A stretch of DNA of 64,000 nucleotides from Dyadobacter sandarakinus (GTDB taxonomy: Bacteria > Bacteroidota > Bacteroidia > Cytophagales > Spirosomataceae). The notes beneath the pieces are model-generated. The model made no database searches, had not been told where the DNA came from, and worked only from the letters and a program-made list of their open reading frames with translations. The stretch spans positions 5,947,001 to 6,011,000 of the forward strand of contig NZ_CP056775.1 in the NCBI RefSeq assembly GCF_016894445.1, read 5' to 3'. Below, piece by piece: positions 19,979 through 28,367 of this stretch (the first letter of the stretch is position 1; each line of letters starts with the position of its first letter). Made by a program: the position numbers and the translations under genes.

Positions 19979-20848
19979 ATGAATGCAATTGAAATTCTGG
20001 GTGTACACCGTAACAGGAAGTACTCGCCCAACCATATCGGAAACGATGATGCCATTTTTTCGCTGACAGCCCGCGAGCTGGAAAAAATGGGCTGCAAGGT
20101 CAGCATATGCTGTGAAAATGAGTTCCTGGACATGCAGGAAGTGCCTTTTGAAAGGATCTTCACCATGGCCCGCCAGAAAGAGGTAGTGTCGAGAATGCAG
20201 CAGCTTGAAAGCAACGGAATGAATGTGGTCAATTCTGCATTCGGCATTGAAAACTGTTTCCGTACCAATCTGACAAATGCATTGAACCAGCATCAGATCC
20301 CGGTAGCCGACAGCTACATTGTGCCTACCAGCTACCAGGAAAGTGATGTTTTTGAAAAAATAACGGGTAAAGGTTACTGGATTAAACGCGGGGATTTTCA
20401 CGCGATCCATAAGGAGGATGTATCTTTTGCAGCCACTATTGGGGAAGCAAAGGAGATTTTACGGGAATATGCCTTGCGCGAGATCCCGGATGCGGTGATT
20501 TCGGAGCACCTGGTGGGTGACCTGGTGAAGTTCTATGGCGTGCGCGGGACAGACTTTTTCTTCTGGTTTTATCCCTACGACCGCAATCACCACAAGTACT
20601 CGGACTACCAGGCTATCAACGGAGGCTCGAAGTACTATCAGTTCAGCGAAGCAGACCTGCACGAAGTAGCGGGACGGGCTGCCGGTGTTGTTGGAATAGA
20701 TATTTACGGAGGTGATGCCATCGTCAGCAAAGACGGTACTTTCCGCATCATTGACCTTAACGATTGGCCTAGTTTTGCACCATGCCGCGACGAGGCCGCA
20801 GGATTTATAGCTGACAGGCTTTATCAGAAATTTACAAACCAACATTGA
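19979..20848 (+). CDS. ATP-grasp-fold protein
   Basis: 289 residues. ATP-grasp features: GYWIKRGDFHAI (lysine of the nucleotide site), VISEHLVGDLVKFYGVRG (strand with Glu and Lys), and the metal-binding C-terminal block YGGDAIVSKDGTFRIIDLNDWPSFAPCRDEAA with Asp and Asn ligands. Such enzymes couple ATP hydrolysis to ligation of a carboxylate to an amine or thiol. Its place between the nucleotidyltransferase and the CDP-alcohol phosphotransferase suggests work on the same headgroup, for example adding an amino acid. The N-terminal part has a His-Arg-Asn-Arg-Lys stretch. The substrate is unknown. Confidence 0.75.
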   Translation: MNAIEILGVHRNRKYSPNHIGNDDAIFSLTARELEKMGCKVSICCENEFLDMQEVPFERIFTMARQKEVVSRMQQLESNGMNVVNSAFGIENCFRTNLTNALNQHQIPVADSYIVPTSYQESDVFEKITGKGYWIKRGDFHAIHKEDVSFAATIGEAKEILREYALREIPDAVISEHLVGDLVKFYGVRGTDFFFWFYPYDRNHHKYSDYQAINGGSKYYQFSEADLHEVAGRAAGVVGIDIYGGDAIVSKDGTFRIIDLNDWPSFAPCRDEAAGFIADRLYQKFTNQH

Positions 20849-21822
20849 TGAAAAATATTCCGCCGCAAAACCCGGCACCTCACAATGCCGGCAACAAACC
20901 TGTTTCATTTGAAAGCACGCTGAAATCGAGCGACACCGAAGAGCAGATCGATATCTGGTTCTACCGGCCCATCGGTTTTCAGATCGCCCGTTTTTGTGCA
21001 AGTGTCGGCATTCGTCCCAACCCGGTAACCATCGTCAGCATTTTCTTTGGGGTCGGTGCGGGGATCCTGTTTTATTATCAGGAACTGTGGATCAATGTGA
21101 TCGGTATGCTGTCGCTCATCTTTGCCAATTCGCTGGATAGTGCCGACGGCCAGCTGGCCAGGATGACCAATGATAAAAGCCGCCTCGGCCGGATACTGGA
21201 TGGTGCGGCAGGGGATTTCTGGTTTATCAGCATTCACATTGCCATTTGCCTGCGCAGCATGAATGAGGGCTGGACGGAGTGGATCTGGGTATGGGGTGTA
21301 CTGGCGGGTGCCTCCCATGTGATACAGTCGGCCATGGCTGATTATTACCGCAATGTGCATTTATTTTTCATCAAGGGAACCTCGGGAAGCGAGCTGGATA
21401 ATACCCGTGACCTCCGGGCCGAGTACAACAAGCTTAGCTGGGAATCCAATTTCGGAGCCAAGTTTATTGCGCGTACTTATCTCAATTATACCAGTTTGCA
21501 GGAAAAATTCTCGCCCAGGTTACAGCAGCTGCTGGCATTGGTACAGAGCCGCTATGCAAACCGTCTGCCTCAGCGCCTGGTGGACAGCTTCCGTGAAAAG
21601 AACAAACCTTTGATGAAGTACACCAATATCGTACAGTTCAATACCCGGGTGATCTTCCTGTTTCTATGGTTGTTTATTGATCAGACCTGGATTTATTTCT
21701 TCTTCGATATGTTCATACTGAACCCGATTCTGATTTACATGATTGTAAGCCAGGAAAAGGTGAGCGGGTTCTTTTACAAAAAAATCAGTTCAGAAAACAT
21801 TAATGAATTCCAAACTGTATAA
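20848..21822 (+). CDS. CDP-alcohol phosphatidyltransferase family membrane protein
   Basis: 324 residues, ATG at 20848 overlapping the previous stop by one base. After a soluble N-terminus (about 40 residues) come several membrane segments and the family motif DSADGQLAR (Asp97, Asp100, Gly101, Ala104, Arg105), eight residues, then GRILDGAAGD (Gly114, Asp118, Asp123). The final Asp is one residue further than in the canonical D(x)3D, so the motif is slightly altered. These enzymes move a phospho-alcohol from CDP-X onto a lipid hydroxyl, or a CDP-lipid onto an alcohol. Here a ceramide acceptor and an NDP-X donor made by the upstream nucleotidyltransferase are proposed (inference). Confidence 0.85.
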   Translation: MKNIPPQNPAPHNAGNKPVSFESTLKSSDTEEQIDIWFYRPIGFQIARFCASVGIRPNPVTIVSIFFGVGAGILFYYQELWINVIGMLSLIFANSLDSADGQLARMTNDKSRLGRILDGAAGDFWFISIHIAICLRSMNEGWTEWIWVWGVLAGASHVIQSAMADYYRNVHLFFIKGTSGSELDNTRDLRAEYNKLSWESNFGAKFIARTYLNYTSLQEKFSPRLQQLLALVQSRYANRLPQRLVDSFREKNKPLMKYTNIVQFNTRVIFLFLWLFIDQTWIYFFFDMFILNPILIYMIVSQEKVSGFFYKKISSENINEFQTV

Positions 21823-22876
21823 GGCACTGTTCCTGATCATCGGGATCGTTTCGCTGGGCTATATGATCTATGGCACGGGCGTGGCGGTGATCTGGGAAGA
21901 TATCAGCCGTACCGGGTACTGGTTTATTCCCGTGATCGGAAGCTGGCTGCTTATTTATATACTGAATGCCCTGGCTTTCCGCCTGATCATCCGTGAGCCG
22001 CAGCTGCCTGAGACCAATCTTTCATTCCGGTCGGTACTACGCCTGACGATCACGGGGTATGCCATCAATTATATCACGCCATTTGTGGCACTGGGTGGCG
22101 AGCCTTACCGCATTATGCAGCTCAAACCGGCATTGGGTATTCAGAAAGCCACTTCATCGGTACTGTTGTACAGTCTGATGCACATGTTTTCGCATGTACT
22201 TTTCTGGCTGGTATCCATTATCCTGATTGTAGCGGCTGTTCCGCTGAACAATATGATGCTCGGCGGGTGTTTTGCATTGCTTGTCGCCGGGCTGGGTTTG
22301 GGCTACTGGTTTATCAATGTGTATAAAAAAGGTTTTACGGTCAGCACCTTCCGGCTGCTGGAAAAAATCCCTTTTATTAAAACCAGGGCACGTGAATTTG
22401 CATTGAAAAATGCCGAAAACCTGTACGAGGTCGATGATCAGATCCGGATTTTATATGCGGAAAGACAACGTGTTTTCTATGCTTCGCTGGCTTATGAGTT
22501 TCTGGCACGGGCAATCGGTTGCCTCGAAATATATTTTACCGCACAGGCCATCGGACTTGAAATGACTTTGGTGCAATCCCTGATCGTCAGCTCGGGATCG
22601 TCCCTGTTTGCCAACCTGATCTTCTTTTTTCCAATGCAGCTGGGTACCCGTGAAGGTGGCCTCGCGCTGGCACTTACAAGTGTGGGCATGCCCGCAGCAT
22701 CAGGCATATTCATCGGTGTGGTCATGCGCATCCGGGAGATTGTCTGGATCGTGATCGGTCTTGCATTGATTAATAAAAAAGTAAAAAACAAGGAGCTCAA
22801 TGACCAGGACAACGCAGGCGAAAGTGAAATGAAGCCCGTACCTGTGGCATTGCCCGGTTCTTATTCAAAGAATTAA
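21803..22876 (+). CDS. Lysylphosphatidylglycerol synthase transmembrane / UPF0104 family protein
   Basis: 357 residues, largely hydrophobic with about eight membrane segments and a basic, hydrophilic C-terminal tail. Family motifs include YITPFVALGGEPYRIMQL in the N-terminal half and FFFPMQLGTREGGLALAL near the end. The domain occurs in MprF flippase parts, in AglD-type proteins and next to lipid-headgroup enzymes. The start at 21803 overlaps the previous gene by 20 bp, so coupling is likely. A role in flipping the finished phospho-sphingolipid or supplying a prenyl-linked donor is possible; neither is proven. Confidence 0.8.
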   Translation: MNSKLYKALFLIIGIVSLGYMIYGTGVAVIWEDISRTGYWFIPVIGSWLLIYILNALAFRLIIREPQLPETNLSFRSVLRLTITGYAINYITPFVALGGEPYRIMQLKPALGIQKATSSVLLYSLMHMFSHVLFWLVSIILIVAAVPLNNMMLGGCFALLVAGLGLGYWFINVYKKGFTVSTFRLLEKIPFIKTRAREFALKNAENLYEVDDQIRILYAERQRVFYASLAYEFLARAIGCLEIYFTAQAIGLEMTLVQSLIVSSGSSLFANLIFFFPMQLGTREGGLALALTSVGMPAASGIFIGVVMRIREIVWIVIGLALINKKVKNKELNDQDNAGESEMKPVPVALPGSYSKN

Positions 22877-22910
22877 CATCCATGCCGGCAGAAGGCATAT
22901 TGCATACATA

Positions 22911-23615
22911 ATGATTAAAGGAGTATTACTCGATTACGGCGGAACGATCGACACAAACGGGTTGCATTGGGCCAACGTATTGTGGGACAGTTACCGGAAC
23001 AATCAGGTCCATGTACCTGAGGAGGCATTTGCGGCTGCGTACAAGTTTGGTGAGCGGGCGCTGGCCATTAACCCGATTATCCGTCCACACCATGTATTCG
23101 GCGATGTGCTGAAACTGAAAGTGGAGCAGCAGTTTGTTTCCCTCAGAGATCAGGGATTTGATCCGGATCCGGACCTGATCGGCCTCGTGGCCGCAGAATG
23201 TGAACAGTTTGCACGCACTACGGTGGAAAAAGCCGCGGGAACCCTGGCAAAACTAGCGGAGCAGTATCCGCTTGTCATGGTGTCCAACTTTTACGGCAAT
23301 ATCCAGGCGGTGCTGGAAGACTTTGGCATTGCAGGCTATTTTCAAAGTATTGTCGAGTCTGCGGTGGTAGGCTTTCGTAAGCCCGAGCCGCAGATTTACC
23401 AGCTGGGGGTTGACCGGCTTGGTTTTAGTCCGGCAGAGTGCGTGGTAGTAGGCGATTCATATTCAAAGGACGTTGTGCCGGCGCGTACCGTTGGCTGCCG
23501 GACCATTTGGCTGAATGTAAAAGGATGGGAAGAACAGCACGCTGCCGGAACGGACGCCGATGCTGAGATCACCGATTTTGCTCAGACACCCGATGTGGTG
23601 AGCAGGCTGGGCTAG
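22911..23615 (+). CDS. HAD-superfamily hydrolase
   Basis: 234 residues with HAD motifs I (LLDYGGTIDT, nucleophile Asp8), II (MVSNFYGN, Ser), III (GFRKPEPQIY, Lys) and IV (VVVGDSYSKDV), and a helical cap between I and II. The second acidic residue of motif I (DxD) is Gly here, as in several non-phosphatase or slow-phosphatase HADs, so the chemistry is uncertain. By position it may dephosphorylate an intermediate (for example a phosphosphingolipid-phosphate) made by the neighbouring transferase. Confidence 0.8.
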   Translation: MIKGVLLDYGGTIDTNGLHWANVLWDSYRNNQVHVPEEAFAAAYKFGERALAINPIIRPHHVFGDVLKLKVEQQFVSLRDQGFDPDPDLIGLVAAECEQFARTTVEKAAGTLAKLAEQYPLVMVSNFYGNIQAVLEDFGIAGYFQSIVESAVVGFRKPEPQIYQLGVDRLGFSPAECVVVGDSYSKDVVPARTVGCRTIWLNVKGWEEQHAAGTDADAEITDFAQTPDVVSRLG

Positions 23616-23669
23616 TTGCAACCTTTGCCGCGGCACGATATGTGCTGCGACAAACTTAAAATTTTCTAT

Positions 23670-24554
23670 ATGTACGACATTTGTATCATTGGGCACATCA
23701 CGCTGGATAAGGTTGTTACCACCAGTTCGGTCAAATACATGCCGGGAGGTACTTCCTTTTACTTTTCGAAAGCATTGCGCGCTTCGGGACTCAAATATAT
23801 CCTGGTCACAGCGGTAGCCGGTTCCGAGCACCACATTGTGGAGGGTCTGCGGGCTGAAAGCATTGAGGTGTTTTCCCAGAAGAGCGAGCATACGGTTCAT
23901 TTCGAAAATATTTACAGTGCCAACCAGGATCACCGCGAGCAGAACGTGCTGCACAAAGCCGCCCCGTTCACGGTCGCCCAGATGCCTGCCATCGAGGCGC
24001 GGATCTTCCACCTGGGGCCGCTGCTGTCTGATGATATCTCTGTTGATCTGATCAAAATGCTGGCTGAAAAAGGGGAAGTATCCCTCGACATCCAGGGTTA
24101 CCTGCGCTATGTCAGCGACCGGAAGGTACTGTACACGGACTGGGCAGAAAAAGAGGAAGCATTGAAATACGTTTCCATTCTGAAAGCCAATGAATTTGAA
24201 ATGGAGGTAGTGACGGGTACCAGCGATGTGGAGCAGGGAGCACGTTACCTTGCCGAAAAGGGAGTGAAGGAGGTTATCATTACGCTGGGAAGCAAAGGTT
24301 CCCTTGTTTTCAAAGAGGGACAATTTTACCAGATACCAGCATTTGCACCCTCCGCGGTGGTGGATGCTACCGGTTGCGGGGATACCTACATGGCAGGTTA
24401 CCTGAGTAAAAAAGTACAAGGAGCAGGCGTGCAGGAAGCCGGGGAATACGGTGCCGCCATGGCTACCCTCAAAATCCAGTCGTCCGGGCCTTTTTCAGGC
24501 ACAGCTGCGACAATCGAGGAGGTGCTCCGGGTGGTGAATATCTCCGACAAATAG
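23670..24554 (+). CDS. PfkB-family carbohydrate/inositol kinase
   Basis: 294 residues from the ATG at 23670 (MYDICIIGHITLDKV); the reading frame is open further upstream but that part lacks family features. Motifs: KYMPGGTSFYFSKALRASG (substrate-binding glycine region) and the C-terminal ATP/anion-hole signature DATGCGDTYMAGYLS with catalytic Asp. PfkB kinases phosphorylate sugars, nucleosides and, in some archaea, myo-inositol. Given the nucleotidyltransferase and CDP-alcohol phosphotransferase upstream, it could make the X-phosphate for NDP-X. Ribokinase- or adenosine-kinase-like action cannot be excluded. Confidence 0.85.
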   Translation: MYDICIIGHITLDKVVTTSSVKYMPGGTSFYFSKALRASGLKYILVTAVAGSEHHIVEGLRAESIEVFSQKSEHTVHFENIYSANQDHREQNVLHKAAPFTVAQMPAIEARIFHLGPLLSDDISVDLIKMLAEKGEVSLDIQGYLRYVSDRKVLYTDWAEKEEALKYVSILKANEFEMEVVTGTSDVEQGARYLAEKGVKEVIITLGSKGSLVFKEGQFYQIPAFAPSAVVDATGCGDTYMAGYLSKKVQGAGVQEAGEYGAAMATLKIQSSGPFSGTAATIEEVLRVVNISDK

Positions 24555-24583
24555 TTGCTGCGGCAATTGATTGATAGTTTAAA

Positions 24584-25153
24584 ATGAAAAAAAATGTTGT
24601 CAGCATGCCACTGGCATTTTGCCTGCTGCTGCTTTCGTTTACAGAAGTATTCTCTGTAACAACCCACTCCGGGAATAACAGTCCGGCTGATTTTCCTGTG
24701 CCGGCCAATGTTCCGCACCTTTTGTTTTACATCCAGCGCGACCCCAATACAAACACCATTTGCTATCAGCTCAATACCGATACCGAAGGACATTTGAGCG
24801 AGCGCAGTCCGGTGAATACGTTCTGGATCAAGTATGAGGAGGGCGGTGTGCGCAAGGAGCTGAATTACTTACAGAGAAAATTTGCTTACGGGATCAATGT
24901 GAAGTCTACCGGGAAGTCGACCTATGAACTCAGGTCTGTGGCCTACTCCAAATTGCCACTTTCCCTCAGAAAGGACCGGAACAACGAATACCACGTTTAC
25001 GCCAGCATTGACAAGCGCGAATGCATACTGAGCCGGGTGTTTATCCGCATTGACGGAGGAACGTTCTGGTCGCCCAATGTACTTTACATAGAGCTGACGG
25101 GAACTGATGCCTTGACCGGGAAAACGGTTGTGCAAAGAATAAAACCTTCCTGA
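24584..25153 (+). CDS. Exported DUF4833-like protein
   Basis: 189 residues with a signal peptide (about 1-24, ending EVFSV). The mature part starts with HLLFYIQRDPNTNTICYQLN and continues as a beta-rich domain (WIKYEEGGVRKELNYLQRKFAYG; VFIRIDGGTFWSPNVLYIELTG), which I recognise as DUF4833-like. Function is unknown. It lies 29 bp after the kinase gene, so it is probably the periplasmic member of the lipid locus. It could bind the lipid product or remodel it. Confidence 0.6.
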   Translation: MKKNVVSMPLAFCLLLLSFTEVFSVTTHSGNNSPADFPVPANVPHLLFYIQRDPNTNTICYQLNTDTEGHLSERSPVNTFWIKYEEGGVRKELNYLQRKFAYGINVKSTGKSTYELRSVAYSKLPLSLRKDRNNEYHVYASIDKRECILSRVFIRIDGGTFWSPNVLYIELTGTDALTGKTVVQRIKPS

Positions 25154-25286
25154 CATACGCTCCGGCAGCACAGACCTGGCAGCTATGCCTGCAAAGACAA
25201 TATGATCTGCTGTTTTTCTCCGATTGCTTTTTACCATTTCTTTCTCATTTTTATGGTATAATTCGGGAAAATTAAAGCTGAACCAC

Positions 25287-26036
25287 ATGAGCACTAAGCC
25301 GGAGCCGGGCAAAGACGACGTCTTCAAAGAAGAAATTACCAAGGTTTCGGATTTCAAATTCGGGACTACTGTTGTAAAAGTGTTCGACGATATGGTCAGC
25401 AGGTCCGTGCCGTTTTACAACGAAATGCAGCGGATGCTTGGTGAAATCGCGGCCGACCATGTTACTGAGGGCTCGTTCCTGTACGATCTGGGGTGCTCCA
25501 CCGGAACTACCATGATCGAGGTTGATCAGCTCATTCCCTCGGATGTAAAGTTCATCGGCATTGACGAGTCGCAGGAAATGCTGGACAAATGCGGCCTCAA
25601 ACTCAGAGAAGCCGGGTTTGTGCGTCCGTTTGAGCTTGTCGCGGGTGACCTGCACGAGCCGCTCCCGATCAAGAATGCCTCCGTGGTAATCCTTTGCCTG
25701 ACCCTGCAGTTTGTGCGGCCTTTGTACCGTGAGCGCCTTTTGCGAAATATTTACGAGGGGCTTAATCCGGGCGGCGTGCTCCTGCTGGTAGAAAAAGTAC
25801 TTGCCGAGAGTACCGTGTTCAACAGGGATTTTATCAAATATTACTATAACTACAAGCGCCGCAACCATTACAGCGAACTGGAAATTTCCCAGAAGCGGGA
25901 GGCACTGGAAAATGTTTTGATACCATATAAACTGTCAGAAAACCTGCTTTTGTTAAAAGAAACGGGTTTCGCAGAGTGTGAGACTTTTTTCAAATGGTAC
26001 AACTTTTCCGGAATGATAGCCCACAAAAAACCATGA
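25287..26036 (+). CDS. cmoA: Carboxy-S-adenosylmethionine synthase-like methyltransferase-fold protein (CmoA-like)
   Basis: 249 residues from the ATG at 25287; an earlier in-frame start adds a hydrophobic stretch without family likeness. It matches E. coli CmoA throughout as far as I can recall it: VFDDMVSRSVPFYNEMQRM, LYDLGCSTGTTM (SAM site), FIGIDESQEMLDKC, LTLQFVRP, IYEGLNPGGVLLLVEK and the diagnostic block YSELEISQKREALENV, ending in WYNFSGMIAHK. CmoA converts SAM and prephenate to carboxy-SAM. Its usual partner CmoB (tRNA carboxymethyltransferase) is not beside it; instead a membrane methyltransferase-like gene overlaps by 4 bp. See findings. Confidence 0.85.
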   Translation: MSTKPEPGKDDVFKEEITKVSDFKFGTTVVKVFDDMVSRSVPFYNEMQRMLGEIAADHVTEGSFLYDLGCSTGTTMIEVDQLIPSDVKFIGIDESQEMLDKCGLKLREAGFVRPFELVAGDLHEPLPIKNASVVILCLTLQFVRPLYRERLLRNIYEGLNPGGVLLLVEKVLAESTVFNRDFIKYYYNYKRRNHYSELEISQKREALENVLIPYKLSENLLLLKETGFAECETFFKWYNFSGMIAHKKP

Positions 26037-26761
26037 TCGCAATCGGTAATTTCTTTTTCAGGTTCAGGAATTTCCTGTTCATTTTTCTGTACCTGCTTCT
26101 TTTTATCCCTTCCCCCGACATTTTTACGGCCTACCAGTTTGGCGAGCGTTATTATCTGTTTCCAATCGTGCTGGGTTTGCTGGTCACCATCACAGGCGAG
26201 CTGATCCGGGGCCTTACCATTGGGCTGGCATACATTGTAAGAGGAGGGCAAAACAGGCAGATTTATGCCGAAAAGCTTGTAACCGAGGGTATTTTCAACC
26301 ATTGCCGCAACCCGCTTTACGTAGGTAACATACTGATGCTGCTCGGGGTGGGAATTTTGTCAAACTCTCTGGTCTATGTAGGAATTGTCATCCCGTTCTT
26401 TTTGTTCATATACCAGGCAATTGTACTGGCCGAGGAGAATTTTCTCCGGGGTAAGTTCGGAGCACAGTTCGACCAGTACTGCCGTCGCGTGAGCAGGTGG
26501 GGAATCAGGCTGTCAGGCTTGTCGGAGACCTTTGCCGGGATGCGGTTTAATTACAAAAGGTGGATTCTCAAAGAGTATAATACCTTGTTTGTATGGCTGG
26601 TAGGCATTGTTGCCATCATCCTGTACCGTTATCCCCAGCTGTTTGAAAGCGACGACGAGCGCCGGCAGATATTTGTAGCATGGGTGGTGTTTGTGGGAGT
26701 AGTATATGGCATCATCAAATACCTGAAAAAAACGGGCAAAATGACTGATGCAGTTGCCTGA
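26033..26761 (+). CDS. Isoprenylcysteine carboxyl methyltransferase / phospholipid methyltransferase-like membrane protein
   Basis: 242 residues, ATG at 26033 overlapping the cmoA stop (ATGA). Several membrane segments are seen. The ICMT/PEMT-type SAM-binding signature is present: FNHCRNPLYVGNILMLLG (His..RNPxY) and, after about 45 residues, EENFLRGKFGAQFDQYCRRVSRW (Glu-Glu). Proteins of this type methylate lipids or prenyl-cysteines inside the membrane. Two more hydrophobic segments follow at the C-terminus. Coupling to a carboxy-SAM synthase suggests that the donor may be carboxy-SAM rather than SAM (inference). Confidence 0.8.
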   Translation: MIAIGNFFFRFRNFLFIFLYLLLFIPSPDIFTAYQFGERYYLFPIVLGLLVTITGELIRGLTIGLAYIVRGGQNRQIYAEKLVTEGIFNHCRNPLYVGNILMLLGVGILSNSLVYVGIVIPFFLFIYQAIVLAEENFLRGKFGAQFDQYCRRVSRWGIRLSGLSETFAGMRFNYKRWILKEYNTLFVWLVGIVAIILYRYPQLFESDDERRQIFVAWVVFVGVVYGIIKYLKKTGKMTDAVA

Positions 26762-26927
26762 TGCAAGTTTGGCCCCGGTTTTCTGGTATGTTTTTTTACA
26801 AATGAATTTCCGTAAAAGCTGAGGGCGGCTTTGTCAGGCCGTATGCGGCTGAGATTTTTTATAATATCCAATGTCCGGCCTGCGTGAGCGCAGGCATCGA
26901 TACTCCCTCCGGCATTACCAACAAACC

Positions 26928-28217
26928 ATGACTGTTATGAGAATCGTTATCATTGGGGGAGGATTTGCAGGTGTTAACCTGGCCATGCATCTATCTGGCA
27001 GCAAGTACGAGGTGATCCTCGTTGATAAAAACAATTATAATTTTTTTCCGCCACTGATATACCAGGTTGCCACGGCTTTTCTGGAACCTTCAAGCATCAG
27101 CTATCCCTTCCGGAAGCTTTTCCGCGGTAAAAAGAACCTGCATTTCCGGCTGGGCGAACTGCAGCGGGTTGTTCCCGGTGAAAATAAGATTGTACTGAAC
27201 AATGGAGAGCTGAGTTACGACTTCCTGGTTTTTGCGACAGGAGCCGAAACCAACTTCTTCGGCATGGAGAATGTCAAGAAGAACTCCACACCAATGAAAA
27301 CGGTGGACGATGCCATTGAAATGCGGAACCGGCTGCTGCTGCAAATGGAGCATGCCACCATTTCCAATGATCCGGCCGAAATCAAAAAGCTTCTGACCGT
27401 AGTAATCGCCGGTGGCGGACCTACGGGCGTTGAAATATCTGGGATGTTTGCAGAAATGCGTAATGGCATTCTGCGTAAGGAATATCCCGAGCTGGCGGGC
27501 AAGGGTAGTGAAATTTACCTGGTAGACGGCGGTGATGCATTGCTGGCACCCATGAGCGTGAAATCGCAGCAGGATACCTATGAAGCCCTGTCGAAGCTTG
27601 GTGTGAAAATCAAGCTCAACAGCCATGTGACCGACTTCGTGGACGACCGTGTGTACTTTACGGATGGTGAAAGCATTGAGGCCAAAACGCTGATCTGGGC
27701 GGCCGGCGTAACCGGGAAGGTATTTGAAGGAATGCCTCCGGAGGCTTACGGTCGTGGCCGCAGGCTGCTGGTGGATGCCCATAACAAGGTAAATGGTTCG
27801 TACAATATTTACGCGATCGGCGATGCATGTTTGCAGCAAACGGATCCTAACTGGCCCAACGGCCATCCGCAGGTAGCACAGGTGGCAATCCAGCAGGGCA
27901 AAACACTGGCGCATAATTTCGAGCATATCGCCGAGCAGCAGCCATTGAAAGCATTCTCTTACTATGATAAAGGTTCTATGGCGATCATCGGCCGTGCAAA
28001 GGCCGTAGTCGACATGCCGCGGCCCAAGCTGCACTTCAAGGGTGTGATTGCCTGGCTGGCGTGGCTGTTTGTGCACCTTATTTCACTGATCAACCATCGC
28101 AACAGGGTGAAAACGCTGTACAACTGGATGGTTGCCTATTTTACAAAAGACCAGTCTTTGCGGATGGTCATTAAACCTTCGGTCGCGTCTAAAAGCGTGG
28201 AGTCCGTAGATCATTGA
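26928..28217 (+). CDS. ndh: Type II NADH dehydrogenase / NAD(P)H-quinone oxidoreductase
   Basis: About 429 residues from the ATG at 26928 (26937 is a second ATG, three codons on). Two dinucleotide folds: IVIIGGGFAGVNLAMHL for FAD and VVIAGGGPTGVEISGMFAEM for NADH, with YAIGDACLQ near the FAD C-terminal site. The C-terminus carries the hydrophobic, membrane-binding segment GVIAWLAWLFVHLISLINHRN followed by the NDH-2-type tail. It feeds electrons from NADH to menaquinone without proton pumping. It is 166 bp after the methyltransferase gene and probably has its own promoter, so it may not belong to the lipid locus. Confidence 0.9.
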   Translation: MTVMRIVIIGGGFAGVNLAMHLSGSKYEVILVDKNNYNFFPPLIYQVATAFLEPSSISYPFRKLFRGKKNLHFRLGELQRVVPGENKIVLNNGELSYDFLVFATGAETNFFGMENVKKNSTPMKTVDDAIEMRNRLLLQMEHATISNDPAEIKKLLTVVIAGGGPTGVEISGMFAEMRNGILRKEYPELAGKGSEIYLVDGGDALLAPMSVKSQQDTYEALSKLGVKIKLNSHVTDFVDDRVYFTDGESIEAKTLIWAAGVTGKVFEGMPPEAYGRGRRLLVDAHNKVNGSYNIYAIGDACLQQTDPNWPNGHPQVAQVAIQQGKTLAHNFEHIAEQQPLKAFSYYDKGSMAIIGRAKAVVDMPRPKLHFKGVIAWLAWLFVHLISLINHRNRVKTLYNWMVAYFTKDQSLRMVIKPSVASKSVESVDH

Positions 28218-28367
28218 CCAACGTTTATCACTGGCGTTATACACGACAAGGTAATAAACGGGAATATATTGCTGAATCTGAAAAACACTTGCTTATAACA
28301 GACTTCTACAATCATCACAGCTGAACAGGCTGCAAGCCCGGATTTCCATGTTTAAAAATTAATAATA

